64,000 nucleotides of DNA from Lentilactobacillus senioris DSM 24302 = JCM 17472 (GTDB lineage: Bacteria > Bacillota > Bacilli > Lactobacillales > Lactobacillaceae): contig NZ_AYZR01000004.1 of assembly GCF_001436555.1 (NCBI RefSeq), positions 124,001 through 188,000 of the forward strand, given 5' to 3'. The notes below the pieces were generated by a model. The model searched no databases and was not told where the DNA came from. It worked only from the letters and a program-made list of their open reading frames with translations. Below, in pieces: positions 23,648 to 31,183 of this stretch. The stretch's first letter is position 1, and every line of letters starts with the position of its first letter. A program made the translations under genes and the position numbers.

Positions 23648-24981
23648 CTTTAGATCAAATTAACATCTTAGAATCAATCAAAAATCTACTGCACTTTAAC
23701 TTTCTTCTTTTAATTTCTTATCCCGTCATTGGTGCATTTGCATGGTTTGTCGGCGCCCTATGCTTTAAATTTTTATTCAAATATAATATTAATGAGTGGT
23801 TGAAAATACCCCAAAATATTGAACCATTAATTACAATCATGATCCCTGCCCATAATGAGGAAGTTGTCATTGAGGGAACCATTAATTATTTAATGACTAA
23901 GCTCAACTACAGTAATTACGAAGTGATCGTGATGGACGATGGATCAACCGACCAAACGCCGGTAATATTAAAACGATTGCGTGACGTTTATCCAAACCTA
24001 AGAACTATTAGAATCGAAAAAAATAAGGGGAAAGCTCATGCATTTAACATTGGAATTGGTTTTGCTAAAGGAAAATTAATTCTAAGTAACGATGCTGATA
24101 CCGTTCCTGAACCCGACGCATTAATCAAATACGTAAACACCCTACTTTACCCCAACTCCAATAACGTCGCTGCCATTACAGCCAATATGGACGTTAGAAA
24201 CAGAACCAAAATCATTGCCAAATCACAAACAGTAGAATTTTCTAGTATTGTTGGAATAATTAAACGCACTCAACAAGCGGTGTTAGGATCCATTTACGCA
24301 TATAGCGGTGCCAATACCCTCTACGTCAAAAAAGCCCTTATCGATGTGGGATTATTCAGACAAAACCGGGCGACTGAAGATATCAGTATCGCTTGGGATC
24401 ACCAAGTCCATGGCTGGCAGGCTCTGTTTGCTCCCGAAATTATGTTCTTTATGGAAGTTCCAGAAAACTTATCGATGCTTTATCACCAAAGAAAGCGTTG
24501 GGCCAAGGGTGGAACAGAGGTCTGGTTGACTAACTTTAAATTAATTTTGGCGCATCCCTTCCAAAGCGTGGGAAGAACCATAATGTTTATAGATCAAACC
24601 TTAAGTATCACCTGGGCCATTTTCTTTTGGCTTTCCACGATTTTGTTTTTACTTCAAATAATTGGCTATTGCTTAACACAAAACTGGGGCCAAATCACAC
24701 AAATGTTAACCGATTCTGCTGGATTGGTTTGTTGTGAAACCATGGTAGGTTTTTTCCAATTACTAGCAAGCCTAATCATCGATGACCATAGAAGTAAAAT
24801 CAAATATTTTAAGTTTGCTCCTTTCTACATGTTATTTTATTGGATCGTTAATACCCTAACCATCGTCACCACCTTTGTTAGCGCAGTTAAAACTATCTTA
24901 GGCCGGGGTTCAGGCGTTTGGGTTAGCCCTAAACGACAAGGCGACTTTAGCTTAAGCGAAAGTGACCATATTAATAAGTAA
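23641..24981 (+). CDS. PgaC/IcaA-like family 2 glycosyltransferase
   Basis: About 446 residues. The TTG at 23800 is not the true start: the frame upstream encodes an extra membrane helix (NFLLLISYPVIGAFAWFVGAL) that belongs to the family, and no ATG/GTG/TTG exists before it. ATC (23638) or ATT (23641), 5-8 nt after AGAGG and overlapping the previous stop, is the likely start. Catalytic features: MDDGSTD, NDADT (DxD), ATED and QRKRW. Several C-terminal helices follow. It should polymerise a beta-linked exopolysaccharide such as poly-N-acetylglucosamine. Confidence 0.8.
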   Translation: MITLDQINILESIKNLLHFNFLLLISYPVIGAFAWFVGALCFKFLFKYNINEWLKIPQNIEPLITIMIPAHNEEVVIEGTINYLMTKLNYSNYEVIVMDDGSTDQTPVILKRLRDVYPNLRTIRIEKNKGKAHAFNIGIGFAKGKLILSNDADTVPEPDALIKYVNTLLYPNSNNVAAITANMDVRNRTKIIAKSQTVEFSSIVGIIKRTQQAVLGSIYAYSGANTLYVKKALIDVGLFRQNRATEDISIAWDHQVHGWQALFAPEIMFFMEVPENLSMLYHQRKRWAKGGTEVWLTNFKLILAHPFQSVGRTIMFIDQTLSITWAIFFWLSTILFLLQIIGYCLTQNWGQITQMLTDSAGLVCCETMVGFFQLLASLIIDDHRSKIKYFKFAPFYMLFYWIVNTLTIVTTFVSAVKTILGRGSGVWVSPKRQGDFSLSESDHINK

Positions 24982-24991
24982 TTGAAAATAA

Positions 24992-25289
24992 AAAAGAGAC
25001 TGTAACATACAGTTACTCTAGTCCATAAAAATGGTCTTTAACACGAGAAAATGTGTTAAAGACCATTTTTAATTTACTTGGATAAATTAGACTACCCGCA
25101 GTCTTCACTTGACCTTGATAAATTGTTACGAAATGGAATCAAAATCTAAGCGGTGTTGCGGAGGAGCCCTACAGAAATCTTCGATTTCGTTGTAAGGCCC
25201 TTGCACAGATGACTAGGATTTATTTATAAATCCAGCCACTGCTGGTGGGAGTACGAAGTCATTTCATGACTTCTGTCACAATCCCTTTT
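24992..25289. mobile_element. MITE-like intergenic repeat with terminal inverted repeats
   Basis: A 298-bp non-coding element. The ends AAAAGAGACTGTAACA and (reversed) AAAAGGGATTGTGACA are 16-bp terminal inverted repeats with 13 matches. Inside are an 18-bp perfect hairpin (25027-25070), GGATTTAT-TT-ATAAATCC, CCAGC-CACT-GCTGG and GAAGTCAT-TTC-ATGACTTC. It has no ORF. Structure and composition suggest a short miniature element or dispersed intergenic repeat; no clear target duplication is visible. Confidence 0.55.
25027..25070. terminator. Very strong bidirectional terminator hairpin
   Basis: An 18-bp perfect stem, A5 on one arm and T5 on the other, around GAGAAAAT. It ends the polysaccharide operon and lies inside the MITE-like element. 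Confidence 0.8.
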
Positions 25290-25296
25290 ATTTAAA

Positions 25297-26532
25297 TTAT
25301 TTTCTTACCGTTAGTCCCTTCAATCCCGGCAACGTCAACATAGTCACCAAGCTCAGTAAGTATAATGCCGATAAAGAACCCATGACTACCGTCAGTGAGT
25401 AGTGATCCATCAAAATACCGATGACCACTGATGAGAATCCCCCCACCGCTCGGCCCACATTAACGATCACGTTGTTAGCCGTTGACCGAATTTCGGTTGG
25501 ATAAAGGCGCGAAATTACGGCCCCGTAGCCGCCAAACATCCCGTTTGAGAAGAAACCGACCACCGCTCCGATAATTAAAAGGGATACTAAATTATGCGCT
25601 AAGGTAATGGTGTAAACCATTAAGGCGGACGCGATTAAGAAGATCCCAAATGCCCGTCGCGGACCAAAATAGTCCAAGATGGTGCCAAACGTCATCATTC
25701 CTAGACTCATTCCTATAATCGTCGCAATCATCCACAGTGAAGAGCTAGAGACATTTAATCCCAGTTGTTTCTGCACAATAATGGGTAACCAGTTCATCAA
25801 GCCAAAGTAACCGGCAATTTGAACGGTAGTCATCACCATCAGTGCCCCACTTTGATAGGCCACTTTAGGAGAACTAAACATATATTTGAATACTGCTTTG
25901 ATCGTTGATTCATGGTTCTCTTGTTGAGATTGAATGAACTCATCGGTTTCACTCAAATGCCGCCGTACAAAGTAAGTTAGAACTACCGGTACAATCCCAA
26001 CTAAGAATAAGGCGTGCCACCCAAAGCGCGGAATAATTAGGGCCGCCAAGACGGCCGCTAAAATGGCACCAACTTGGCCGCCAATCGCCGCAATGGAGGT
26101 CATTTTGCCAATCTGATTTTTATGAAATGATTCCGCAATCATGGCAATCCCGACTCCGTATTCACCACCGGCCCCAATGCCGGCTAGAAACCGTAGTATG
26201 TAAATCTCGTTAATATTATTGGCAAACGCCATCATAGCCGTCGCAAAGGCAAAGATAAAAATAGTATAGGTAAAGGTCTTCACCCGGCCAAAGCGATCCC
26301 CGATTAAGCCAAACAAAATGCCGCCAAACAACATCCCGAGATTAGTGATAGAGCCAATTAATCCCGCCGCTCCCCCACTTAAATGCAATTGCGAAATCAT
26401 GGAACTCATGGTAAACGATAAAAAAAGCACATCCATATTTTCTAGAGCAAAACCTGAACTGGTCGAAGCAATCGTCCATTTCTGTTTGGTCGTCAAATTA
26501 TGGGTGTGCGCAATAGTTGCAGTATCTTTCAT
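25297..26532 (-). CDS. Major facilitator superfamily transporter (metabolite:H+ symporter type)
   Basis: 411 residues, 12 predicted helices. MFS motifs: GLIGDRFGRVKTF after helix 2, RFLAGIGAGGEYGVGIAMIAE (sugar/aromatic-acid:H+ symporter signature), and the equivalent LDYFGPRRAFG in the second half. It resembles AAHS/SP-like aromatic-acid or carboxylate symporters more than drug exporters; the substrate is unknown. It reads towards the MITE-like element. SD AGGAAT before ATG. Confidence 0.87.
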   Translation of the reverse strand: MKDTATIAHTHNLTTKQKWTIASTSSGFALENMDVLFLSFTMSSMISQLHLSGGAAGLIGSITNLGMLFGGILFGLIGDRFGRVKTFTYTIFIFAFATAMMAFANNINEIYILRFLAGIGAGGEYGVGIAMIAESFHKNQIGKMTSIAAIGGQVGAILAAVLAALIIPRFGWHALFLVGIVPVVLTYFVRRHLSETDEFIQSQQENHESTIKAVFKYMFSSPKVAYQSGALMVMTTVQIAGYFGLMNWLPIIVQKQLGLNVSSSSLWMIATIIGMSLGMMTFGTILDYFGPRRAFGIFLIASALMVYTITLAHNLVSLLIIGAVVGFFSNGMFGGYGAVISRLYPTEIRSTANNVIVNVGRAVGGFSSVVIGILMDHYSLTVVMGSLSALYLLSLVTMLTLPGLKGLTVRK

Positions 26533-26697
26533 GTGTTATTCCTCCAAATGAATGCTCGCTGACATTCGTTATTTTAAACTGGTTCGATTATTTCACGAAC
26601 TAAAAAATAAATCAAGGTCCAATTATTCAGAAAATCATTTCAACAAAATCACCTTGACACTCATTTCAAGTATGGTAAAGTTAACTACAAACAACGG

Positions 26698-26816
26698 AGC
26701 TTTAATTTGGTTCAGAGAAGCCAAAAGCGGACGAATAATAATCTAGTCCGTGGACTCGTAGAATTAGTAAGATGAACAACCCTTACTACAGCTGCGTTTT
26801 AACGGGCTTTTTTTGT
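26698..26816 (+). promoter_or_regulatory. PyrR-type attenuator leader of the pyr operon
   Basis: TTCAGAGAAGCC (26711-26722) inside TTTAATTTGG...CCAAA matches the PyrR RNA-binding loop, as in the lactobacillar consensus with CCAGAGAGGC. It is followed by TAGTAAG / CTTACTA (26765-26788) and a terminator-like end GCGTTTTAACGGGC plus seven T (26808-26814). UMP-bound PyrR would favour termination before pyrF. The hairpin assignments are by eye. Confidence 0.7.
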
Positions 26817-26841
26817 ACCTAAAATTAGGAGGCTGGTAGTA

Positions 26842-27561
26842 ATGGGACCATTAATTATTTCTTTAGACGTAGCTACCCGAAAAGATTTATTTCAATTACT
26901 AGATCAATTTGACGCTAATGAAACCTTAACCGTCAAAATCGGGATGGAAATGTTTTACGGTGAAGGCCCACAAATAGTTCGTGATTTGCTAAAAAAAGGC
27001 CATCACATCTTTTTAGACTTAAAACTCCATGATATTCCTAATACAGTAGAAAATGGCATGCGGCAAATTGGTCGTTTGGGAGTCACTTATACAACCGTTC
27101 ACGCTCTGGGTGGTGCCCAAATGATTGCCCAAGCTAAGCGGGGCCTGATTAACGGAGCCCAAGATGCCGGGGTCGCTCCTGCCAGGTTACTCGCCGTCAC
27201 AGAACTAACTTCAATTACCGCCCAAGGATTACGTAACGAACAAAACTGTCGCCTTCCCATGGCTGAGCAAGTAGTTAGCCTAACTCAACTAGCCAAACAA
27301 GCCGGGGCTGATGGGGTAATCACTTCACCGTTGGAAGTCCCCGCCCTTCGTGAACAAGTCGGGTCAGATTTCTTATACGTAACTCCTGGGATTCGCCCCA
27401 GTGGAGCCTCAAAAGACGACCAGGCTCGCACTGCTACTCCCAGCGAGGCAGCACACAATGGCAGCAATGCTTTAGTAATCGGCCGTCCTATTATTCAGGC
27501 CGCTGATCCGGTTAGTGCTTATCATCAATATTTGAAGGAGTGGCAAAATGCAGAACGCTAA
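26842..27561 (+). CDS. pyrF: Orotidine 5'-phosphate decarboxylase
   Basis: 239 residues. Signatures: LIISLDVATRKDL, KIGMEMFYGEGP, HIFLDLKLHDIPNTV (the catalytic D-K-x-x-D array), VHALGG, and YVTPGIRPSG. It converts OMP to UMP, the last step of de novo pyrimidine synthesis, in the cytosol. SD AGGAGG. It overlaps pyrE by 14 nt and is led by a PyrR-type attenuator. Confidence 0.95.
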   Translation: MGPLIISLDVATRKDLFQLLDQFDANETLTVKIGMEMFYGEGPQIVRDLLKKGHHIFLDLKLHDIPNTVENGMRQIGRLGVTYTTVHALGGAQMIAQAKRGLINGAQDAGVAPARLLAVTELTSITAQGLRNEQNCRLPMAEQVVSLTQLAKQAGADGVITSPLEVPALREQVGSDFLYVTPGIRPSGASKDDQARTATPSEAAHNGSNALVIGRPIIQAADPVSAYHQYLKEWQNAER

Positions 27562-28183
27562 AATTATTCAGAATTTAACCGAAGATCAAATTATCAGTTT
27601 GTCATTAACTAAACCATTCAAGTACGCTAGTGGGATGCTAGCTCCGATTTACACTGACTTTCGTTTAACAATTGCTAACCCCCAGTTACGCGACATGATC
27701 GCATCTGGCCTAGCTGAAATTATTAAAAAATACTATCCCAATGTAACTGTCATCGGTGGAGTAGCCACTGCCGGTATTCCACACGCTGCTTGGGTTGCCC
27801 AAAAGTTAAATCTCCCATTAATCTACGTTCGTTCCAAAGCCAAAGATCACGGGGCCAACAAGCAAATTGAAGGGCGCTTAAGTAAAACTGATCAGGTAGT
27901 CTTAATTGATGACTTAATTTCGACTGGTGGCAGCGTCTTACAGGCAGTTCAAGCAGTAAGGACTGCGGGTTACCAGGTCGCTGGGGTTGCCGCTATTTAT
28001 ACATACCAGTTCCCAGATGCTGAACAAAATTTTGCCGAAGCTGATACTAATTTACAGCCCCTATTAACCTATACAGACGTGATTCAACAGGAATTTGATC
28101 GTGGCCAAATCTCTCAAGCACAATTTGACTACCTCAGCGCTTGGCACCAGGATCCATGGAATTGGATGAAGCAGGAGGTCTGA
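27548..28183 (+). CDS. pyrE: Orotate phosphoribosyltransferase
   Basis: 211 residues. The PRPP-binding motif [17 protein letters not shown] is clear, with [17 protein letters not shown] at the N-terminus and [17 protein letters not shown] as the catalytic loop. It joins orotate to PRPP to form OMP, the substrate of PyrF just upstream. The start lies within the end of pyrF, with GAAGGAG as SD, so the two are translationally coupled. Confidence 0.95.
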   Translation: MQNAKIIQNLTEDQIISLSLTKPFKYASGMLAPIYTDFRLTIANPQLRDMIASGLAEIIKKYYPNVTVIGGVATAGIPHAAWVAQKLNLPLIYVRSKAKDHGANKQIEGRLSKTDQVVLIDDLISTGGSVLQAVQAVRTAGYQVAGVAAIYTYQFPDAEQNFAEADTNLQPLLTYTDVIQQEFDRGQISQAQFDYLSAWHQDPWNWMKQEV

Positions 28184-28184
28184 G

Positions 28185-29129
28185 ATGGATACTACGTCAA
28201 ACTTACAAGTTAGCATTAATGACATTAATTTTAACAATCCGGTTCTTAATGCGGCTGGTGTACGCTGCCAGTCAACAACTGAACTCGACGCTATTTTAGC
28301 GTCAACTGCCGGAGGGGCAGTAACTAAAAGCGCGACCTTACAACCACGTAACGGAAACGAAACTCCCCGGATGCAATCTTTACCGTTTGGAAGTATTAAC
28401 TCAATGGGGCTGCCTAATTACGGCTTTGACTACTACTTGGATTATGTTATAAACCAACAGATCGCTGGAAACCAAAACCTAATTCTTTCAATCGCGGGAT
28501 TAAGCATCGCTGAAAATCTAACCATGCTAAGGCAAATCCAAGCTAGTGACTACCAAGGGCTGGTAGAGTTAAATTTATCCTGTCCCAACGTTGCCGGCAA
28601 ATCACAAGTTGGCTATGATTTTGAAGCGGTAGCGGATATTTTAGCAGCTGCCTTTACCTTTTTCGACGGCCATCTAGGACTAAAGTTGCCACCCTACTTT
28701 GATTTAAACCAGTTCGATGAACTCAGCGCCATCTTAAACCAATACCCATTAACCTACGTTAACTCGATCAATTCAATTGGGAATGGTTTAGCGGTCGATC
28801 TTGATACTGAAACTGTAGTTATCAAACCCAAAGCTGGATTTGGTGGTATTGGTGGTGATTACGTTAAACCAACTGCATTGGCTAACATCCGGGCTTTTCG
28901 CTTACGACTTAACCCAGCCATTAAAATTATTGGCACCGGGGGAATCAGTTCCGGCCAAGACGTCTTTGAACACATTTTATGCGGTGCCGATCTGGTTCAA
29001 ATTGGCACAGCGTTTGGGCCAGAAGGCACTCCCATTTTTGAGCGGGTAACTGACGAACTGGAAACAATTATGGTAGCCAAAGGCTATCGTAGTCTCGCCG
29101 ATTTCAGGGGGAAATTAAAAATAATTTAA
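28185..29129 (+). CDS. pyrD: Dihydroorotate dehydrogenase, class 1A
   Basis: 314 residues. FMN-dependent barrel: [37 protein letters not shown], and [15 protein letters not shown] with the catalytic Cys of class 1A, plus [29 protein letters not shown]. Class 1A enzymes are soluble and use fumarate. It starts 1 nt after pyrE (SD AGGAGG). Only F, E and D are here, so the other pyr genes must be elsewhere in the genome. Confidence 0.94.
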   Translation: MDTTSNLQVSINDINFNNPVLNAAGVRCQSTTELDAILASTAGGAVTKSATLQPRNGNETPRMQSLPFGSINSMGLPNYGFDYYLDYVINQQIAGNQNLILSIAGLSIAENLTMLRQIQASDYQGLVELNLSCPNVAGKSQVGYDFEAVADILAAAFTFFDGHLGLKLPPYFDLNQFDELSAILNQYPLTYVNSINSIGNGLAVDLDTETVVIKPKAGFGGIGGDYVKPTALANIRAFRLRLNPAIKIIGTGGISSGQDVFEHILCGADLVQIGTAFGPEGTPIFERVTDELETIMVAKGYRSLADFRGKLKII

Positions 29130-29157
29130 AACCAAATGTTAAAACTCATAAACAACT

Positions 29158-29188
29158 AAAAAAGCTAACTCGCTTGAGTTAGCTTTTT
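29158..29188. terminator. Bidirectional terminator between pyrD and ppiB
   Basis: AAAAAAGCTAACTC / GAGTTAGCTTTTT around a GCTT loop. Confidence 0.85.
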
Positions 29189-29190
29189 AC

Positions 29191-29775
29191 TTAGTCTTCA
29201 ATCGTTACCGACTTCATCACTACGTCTTCTTTTGGCTTATCGGCAGCATCTTTTTCAACTTTGCTGATGGTTTTGACAACGTCCATGCCGTCGATTACTT
29301 GACCAAAAACGGTGTGGCGGAAATCAAGCCAAGGTGTCCCACCCTTTTCGTAAGCAGCAATAATTTCCTCTGGGTAGTTAGCGGCCTTCATTTGGTCGAT
29401 CATGCCACCAGGAACGTTTTCATTAGTGACGATGAAGAACTGGCTACCATTAGTGTTAGGGCCAGCATTAGCCATTGAAAGAGCACCGTTTAAGTTAAAG
29501 ACTTCGGTAGAAAATTCGTCTTCGAATTCGCCACCAAAGCTACTTTGACCACCAGCACCAGTTCCAGTAGGATCGCCACCTTGGATCATAAAGTCAGCGA
29601 TCACCCGGTGAAAGGTAACGCCGTCGTAGTAGCCTTGCTTAGCTAAAGTCACAAAGTTTTCGACCGTTTTAGGAGCTTGGTCAGGGAATAGTTGTACCTT
29701 GATAGTGCCATAATTGGTTTCGATAGTAGCCTTAGGACCGGCCACGTTAGTTAAATCAAGTTGTGGGAAAGTCAT
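29191..29775 (-). CDS. ppiB: Cyclophilin-type peptidyl-prolyl isomerase
   Basis: 194 residues, cytosolic. Cyclophilin signatures: [42 protein letters not shown] (catalytic Arg), and [11 protein letters not shown]. It helps fold proteins at proline bonds. SD AAGGAG. The stop codon of the reverse transcriptase gene lies only 30 nt upstream on the same strand, leaving no room for an ordinary promoter. The gene may be read through from the RT island. Confidence 0.95.
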   Translation of the reverse strand: MTFPQLDLTNVAGPKATIETNYGTIKVQLFPDQAPKTVENFVTLAKQGYYDGVTFHRVIADFMIQGGDPTGTGAGGQSSFGGEFEDEFSTEVFNLNGALSMANAGPNTNGSQFFIVTNENVPGGMIDQMKAANYPEEIIAAYEKGGTPWLDFRHTVFGQVIDGMDVVKTISKVEKDAADKPKEDVVMKSVTIED

Positions 29776-29805
29776 AGTTGTTTCTCCTTAGGATAAGTTA
29801 TGAAG

Positions 29806-30987
29806 TTATTTTCGATAAACCTTTTTAAAAAGTCGTTGTATTATTTCTGTTTTTGTTTTGTTACTTATATTCTTAACATTCATATCATGACAAATATTTT
29901 TTAAATCTTTTATAGGCATTTTCAAATAATTAATTATATATATATAGTTCTCATCCAACATACGTTTAAAATTCTTTGCAATTTTAATTAATAATTTAAA
30001 TTCATCTTTTTTAAGATTACTCTTATAACAAAGATGCATAAACAAATTATAAATATCTTTTATATTATCTTTATCGTTAATAAGAGAATATCCAAACGGT
30101 ATTCCTAATCTTTCTTTTTTTCCATATTTATCTACAGTTATAACGCCCACAAGAATATTTTCAATTTTTATCTTTAGTCTCACAAAGTCTTCAGTTTCTT
30201 TTTCTGTGCTGTTATATTCATAAAATGCTTTATATATTCTATCCTTATACTTTTTAATTTTACTAGTACTTATTTTTAAGCAAACATAATATTTATCTTC
30301 AATATTCTTTATAGAAATATTATATCCTAAAAAATTAAATGATCCAGAGTTTAACTTTAAATCATTATCAGTTACCATATAAAATTTTTTTTCAGATATC
30401 TTTAAATTTATACCGTTTAAAAAAGATTTAATTTGATTTTTAATTATGATAAGTTCATCATTCTTTACAGAGTATGGCAATATGAGAACAAAATCATCAA
30501 CAAACCTTTCATAAAGTAAATATTTATAGTTTAAAGTCATGTATTGATCAAAATTTTTAAGATATATCTCAGATAAAATAGAAGAAATAGGATTACCTTG
30601 AGGAATACCAGTTATGGTTCTATCAAAAAAAATTTCTTTTAGCAACTTTTCCTCAGAATTTGAAAATGTGCCATTACTAAAAATTATCCTATATAATTTA
30701 CTTTTATCAACACTATCAAAGAAATGGCTAATATCACCTCTTATTATTGTAAATTCATTGTTATTTACTTCTCTATATGTATTTTTTGAGTCAATAACAA
30801 TGTTACCATTAGAAATCGTTTCTACTATATCTGTAATTACTTTATATCTATCTTTAGATCTAATTGACCAAAAGAATTTAATTTTATTTGATAACAGCTT
30901 ATATTTATTAATCATATCTGCAGAATATTTATATACAATTCTGTTGTTAACAATAATTTTGTTATCATAACCACTTTTTCGGCTCAT
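29806..30987 (-). CDS. drt3a: Defence-associated reverse transcriptase, first RT of a divergent pair (DRT type 3 UG3-like)
   Basis: About 393 residues. RT blocks are in order: IIRGDISHFFDSVD (motif A, Asp85), GIPQGNPISSILSEIYL (B, ~127-143), YERFVDDFVLI (C, catalytic Asp pair at ~164-165), ISEKKFYM (D) and FNFLGYNIS (E, ~217). No maturase or endonuclease domain follows, so it is not a group II intron RT. The last ~35 residues (IKDLKNICHDMN... KTEIIQRLFKK) resemble a SAP helix-turn-helix. The ATG at 30987 is preferred (AGAGG 13 nt upstream) over 31014. The coding sequence is extremely AT-rich relative to neighbours, a sign of transfer. Naming rests on size, pairing and spacer content. Confidence 0.75.
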   Translation of the reverse strand: MSRKSGYDNKIIVNNRIVYKYSADMINKYKLLSNKIKFFWSIRSKDRYKVITDIVETISNGNIVIDSKNTYREVNNNEFTIIRGDISHFFDSVDKSKLYRIIFSNGTFSNSEEKLLKEIFFDRTITGIPQGNPISSILSEIYLKNFDQYMTLNYKYLLYERFVDDFVLILPYSVKNDELIIIKNQIKSFLNGINLKISEKKFYMVTDNDLKLNSGSFNFLGYNISIKNIEDKYYVCLKISTSKIKKYKDRIYKAFYEYNSTEKETEDFVRLKIKIENILVGVITVDKYGKKERLGIPFGYSLINDKDNIKDIYNLFMHLCYKSNLKKDEFKLLIKIAKNFKRMLDENYIYIINYLKMPIKDLKNICHDMNVKNISNKTKTEIIQRLFKKVYRK

Positions 30988-30995
30988 AATATGTA

Positions 30996-31151
30996 TATAA
31001 CCTCTATATTCCATAAAAATAAGAATATTTATTTTAATAAAATAAATTGAACACTATATGCATAGCATCCTTTGTGTGTGGACGTAATAGATTATAAATG
31101 ATGTATAATTCACCATTTATACATAACATCTACCAGTCAATAGAGGTTATA
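30996..31151. ncRNA. Candidate ncRNA/control region between the two RT genes
   Basis: The spacer is bounded by a perfect 12-bp inverted repeat: TATAACCTCTAT (30996-31007) and ATAGAGGTTATA (31140-31151). It contains a hairpin ATGTATAA / TTATACAT (31101-31124), a TATGCATA palindrome (31057-31064), and a GTGTGTG tract (31074-31080) that reads CCACACACAAAGG on the minus strand. An AC-repeat in an RT-associated ncRNA would suit templating. TATAAT-like boxes occur on both strands. Strand and ends of any RNA are not determined. Confidence 0.5.
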
Positions 31152-31183
31152 AAATCATTATAATAAATATTAAGGAAAAAACA

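Noticed and set aside
26552-26746. 64-codon ORF upstream of pyrF
   Set aside because: It runs across the PyrR-type leader, whose RNA motifs explain the sequence better; no ribosome binding site.
30988-31014. ATG at 31014 as the start of the first RT
   Set aside because: Only A/T-rich sequence precedes it, whereas AGAGG lies before the ATG at 30987. It cannot be fully excluded.
31071-31140. CRISPR array or phage attachment site in the RT island
   Set aside because: No direct repeats of array spacing, no integrase gene and no tRNA at either junction.
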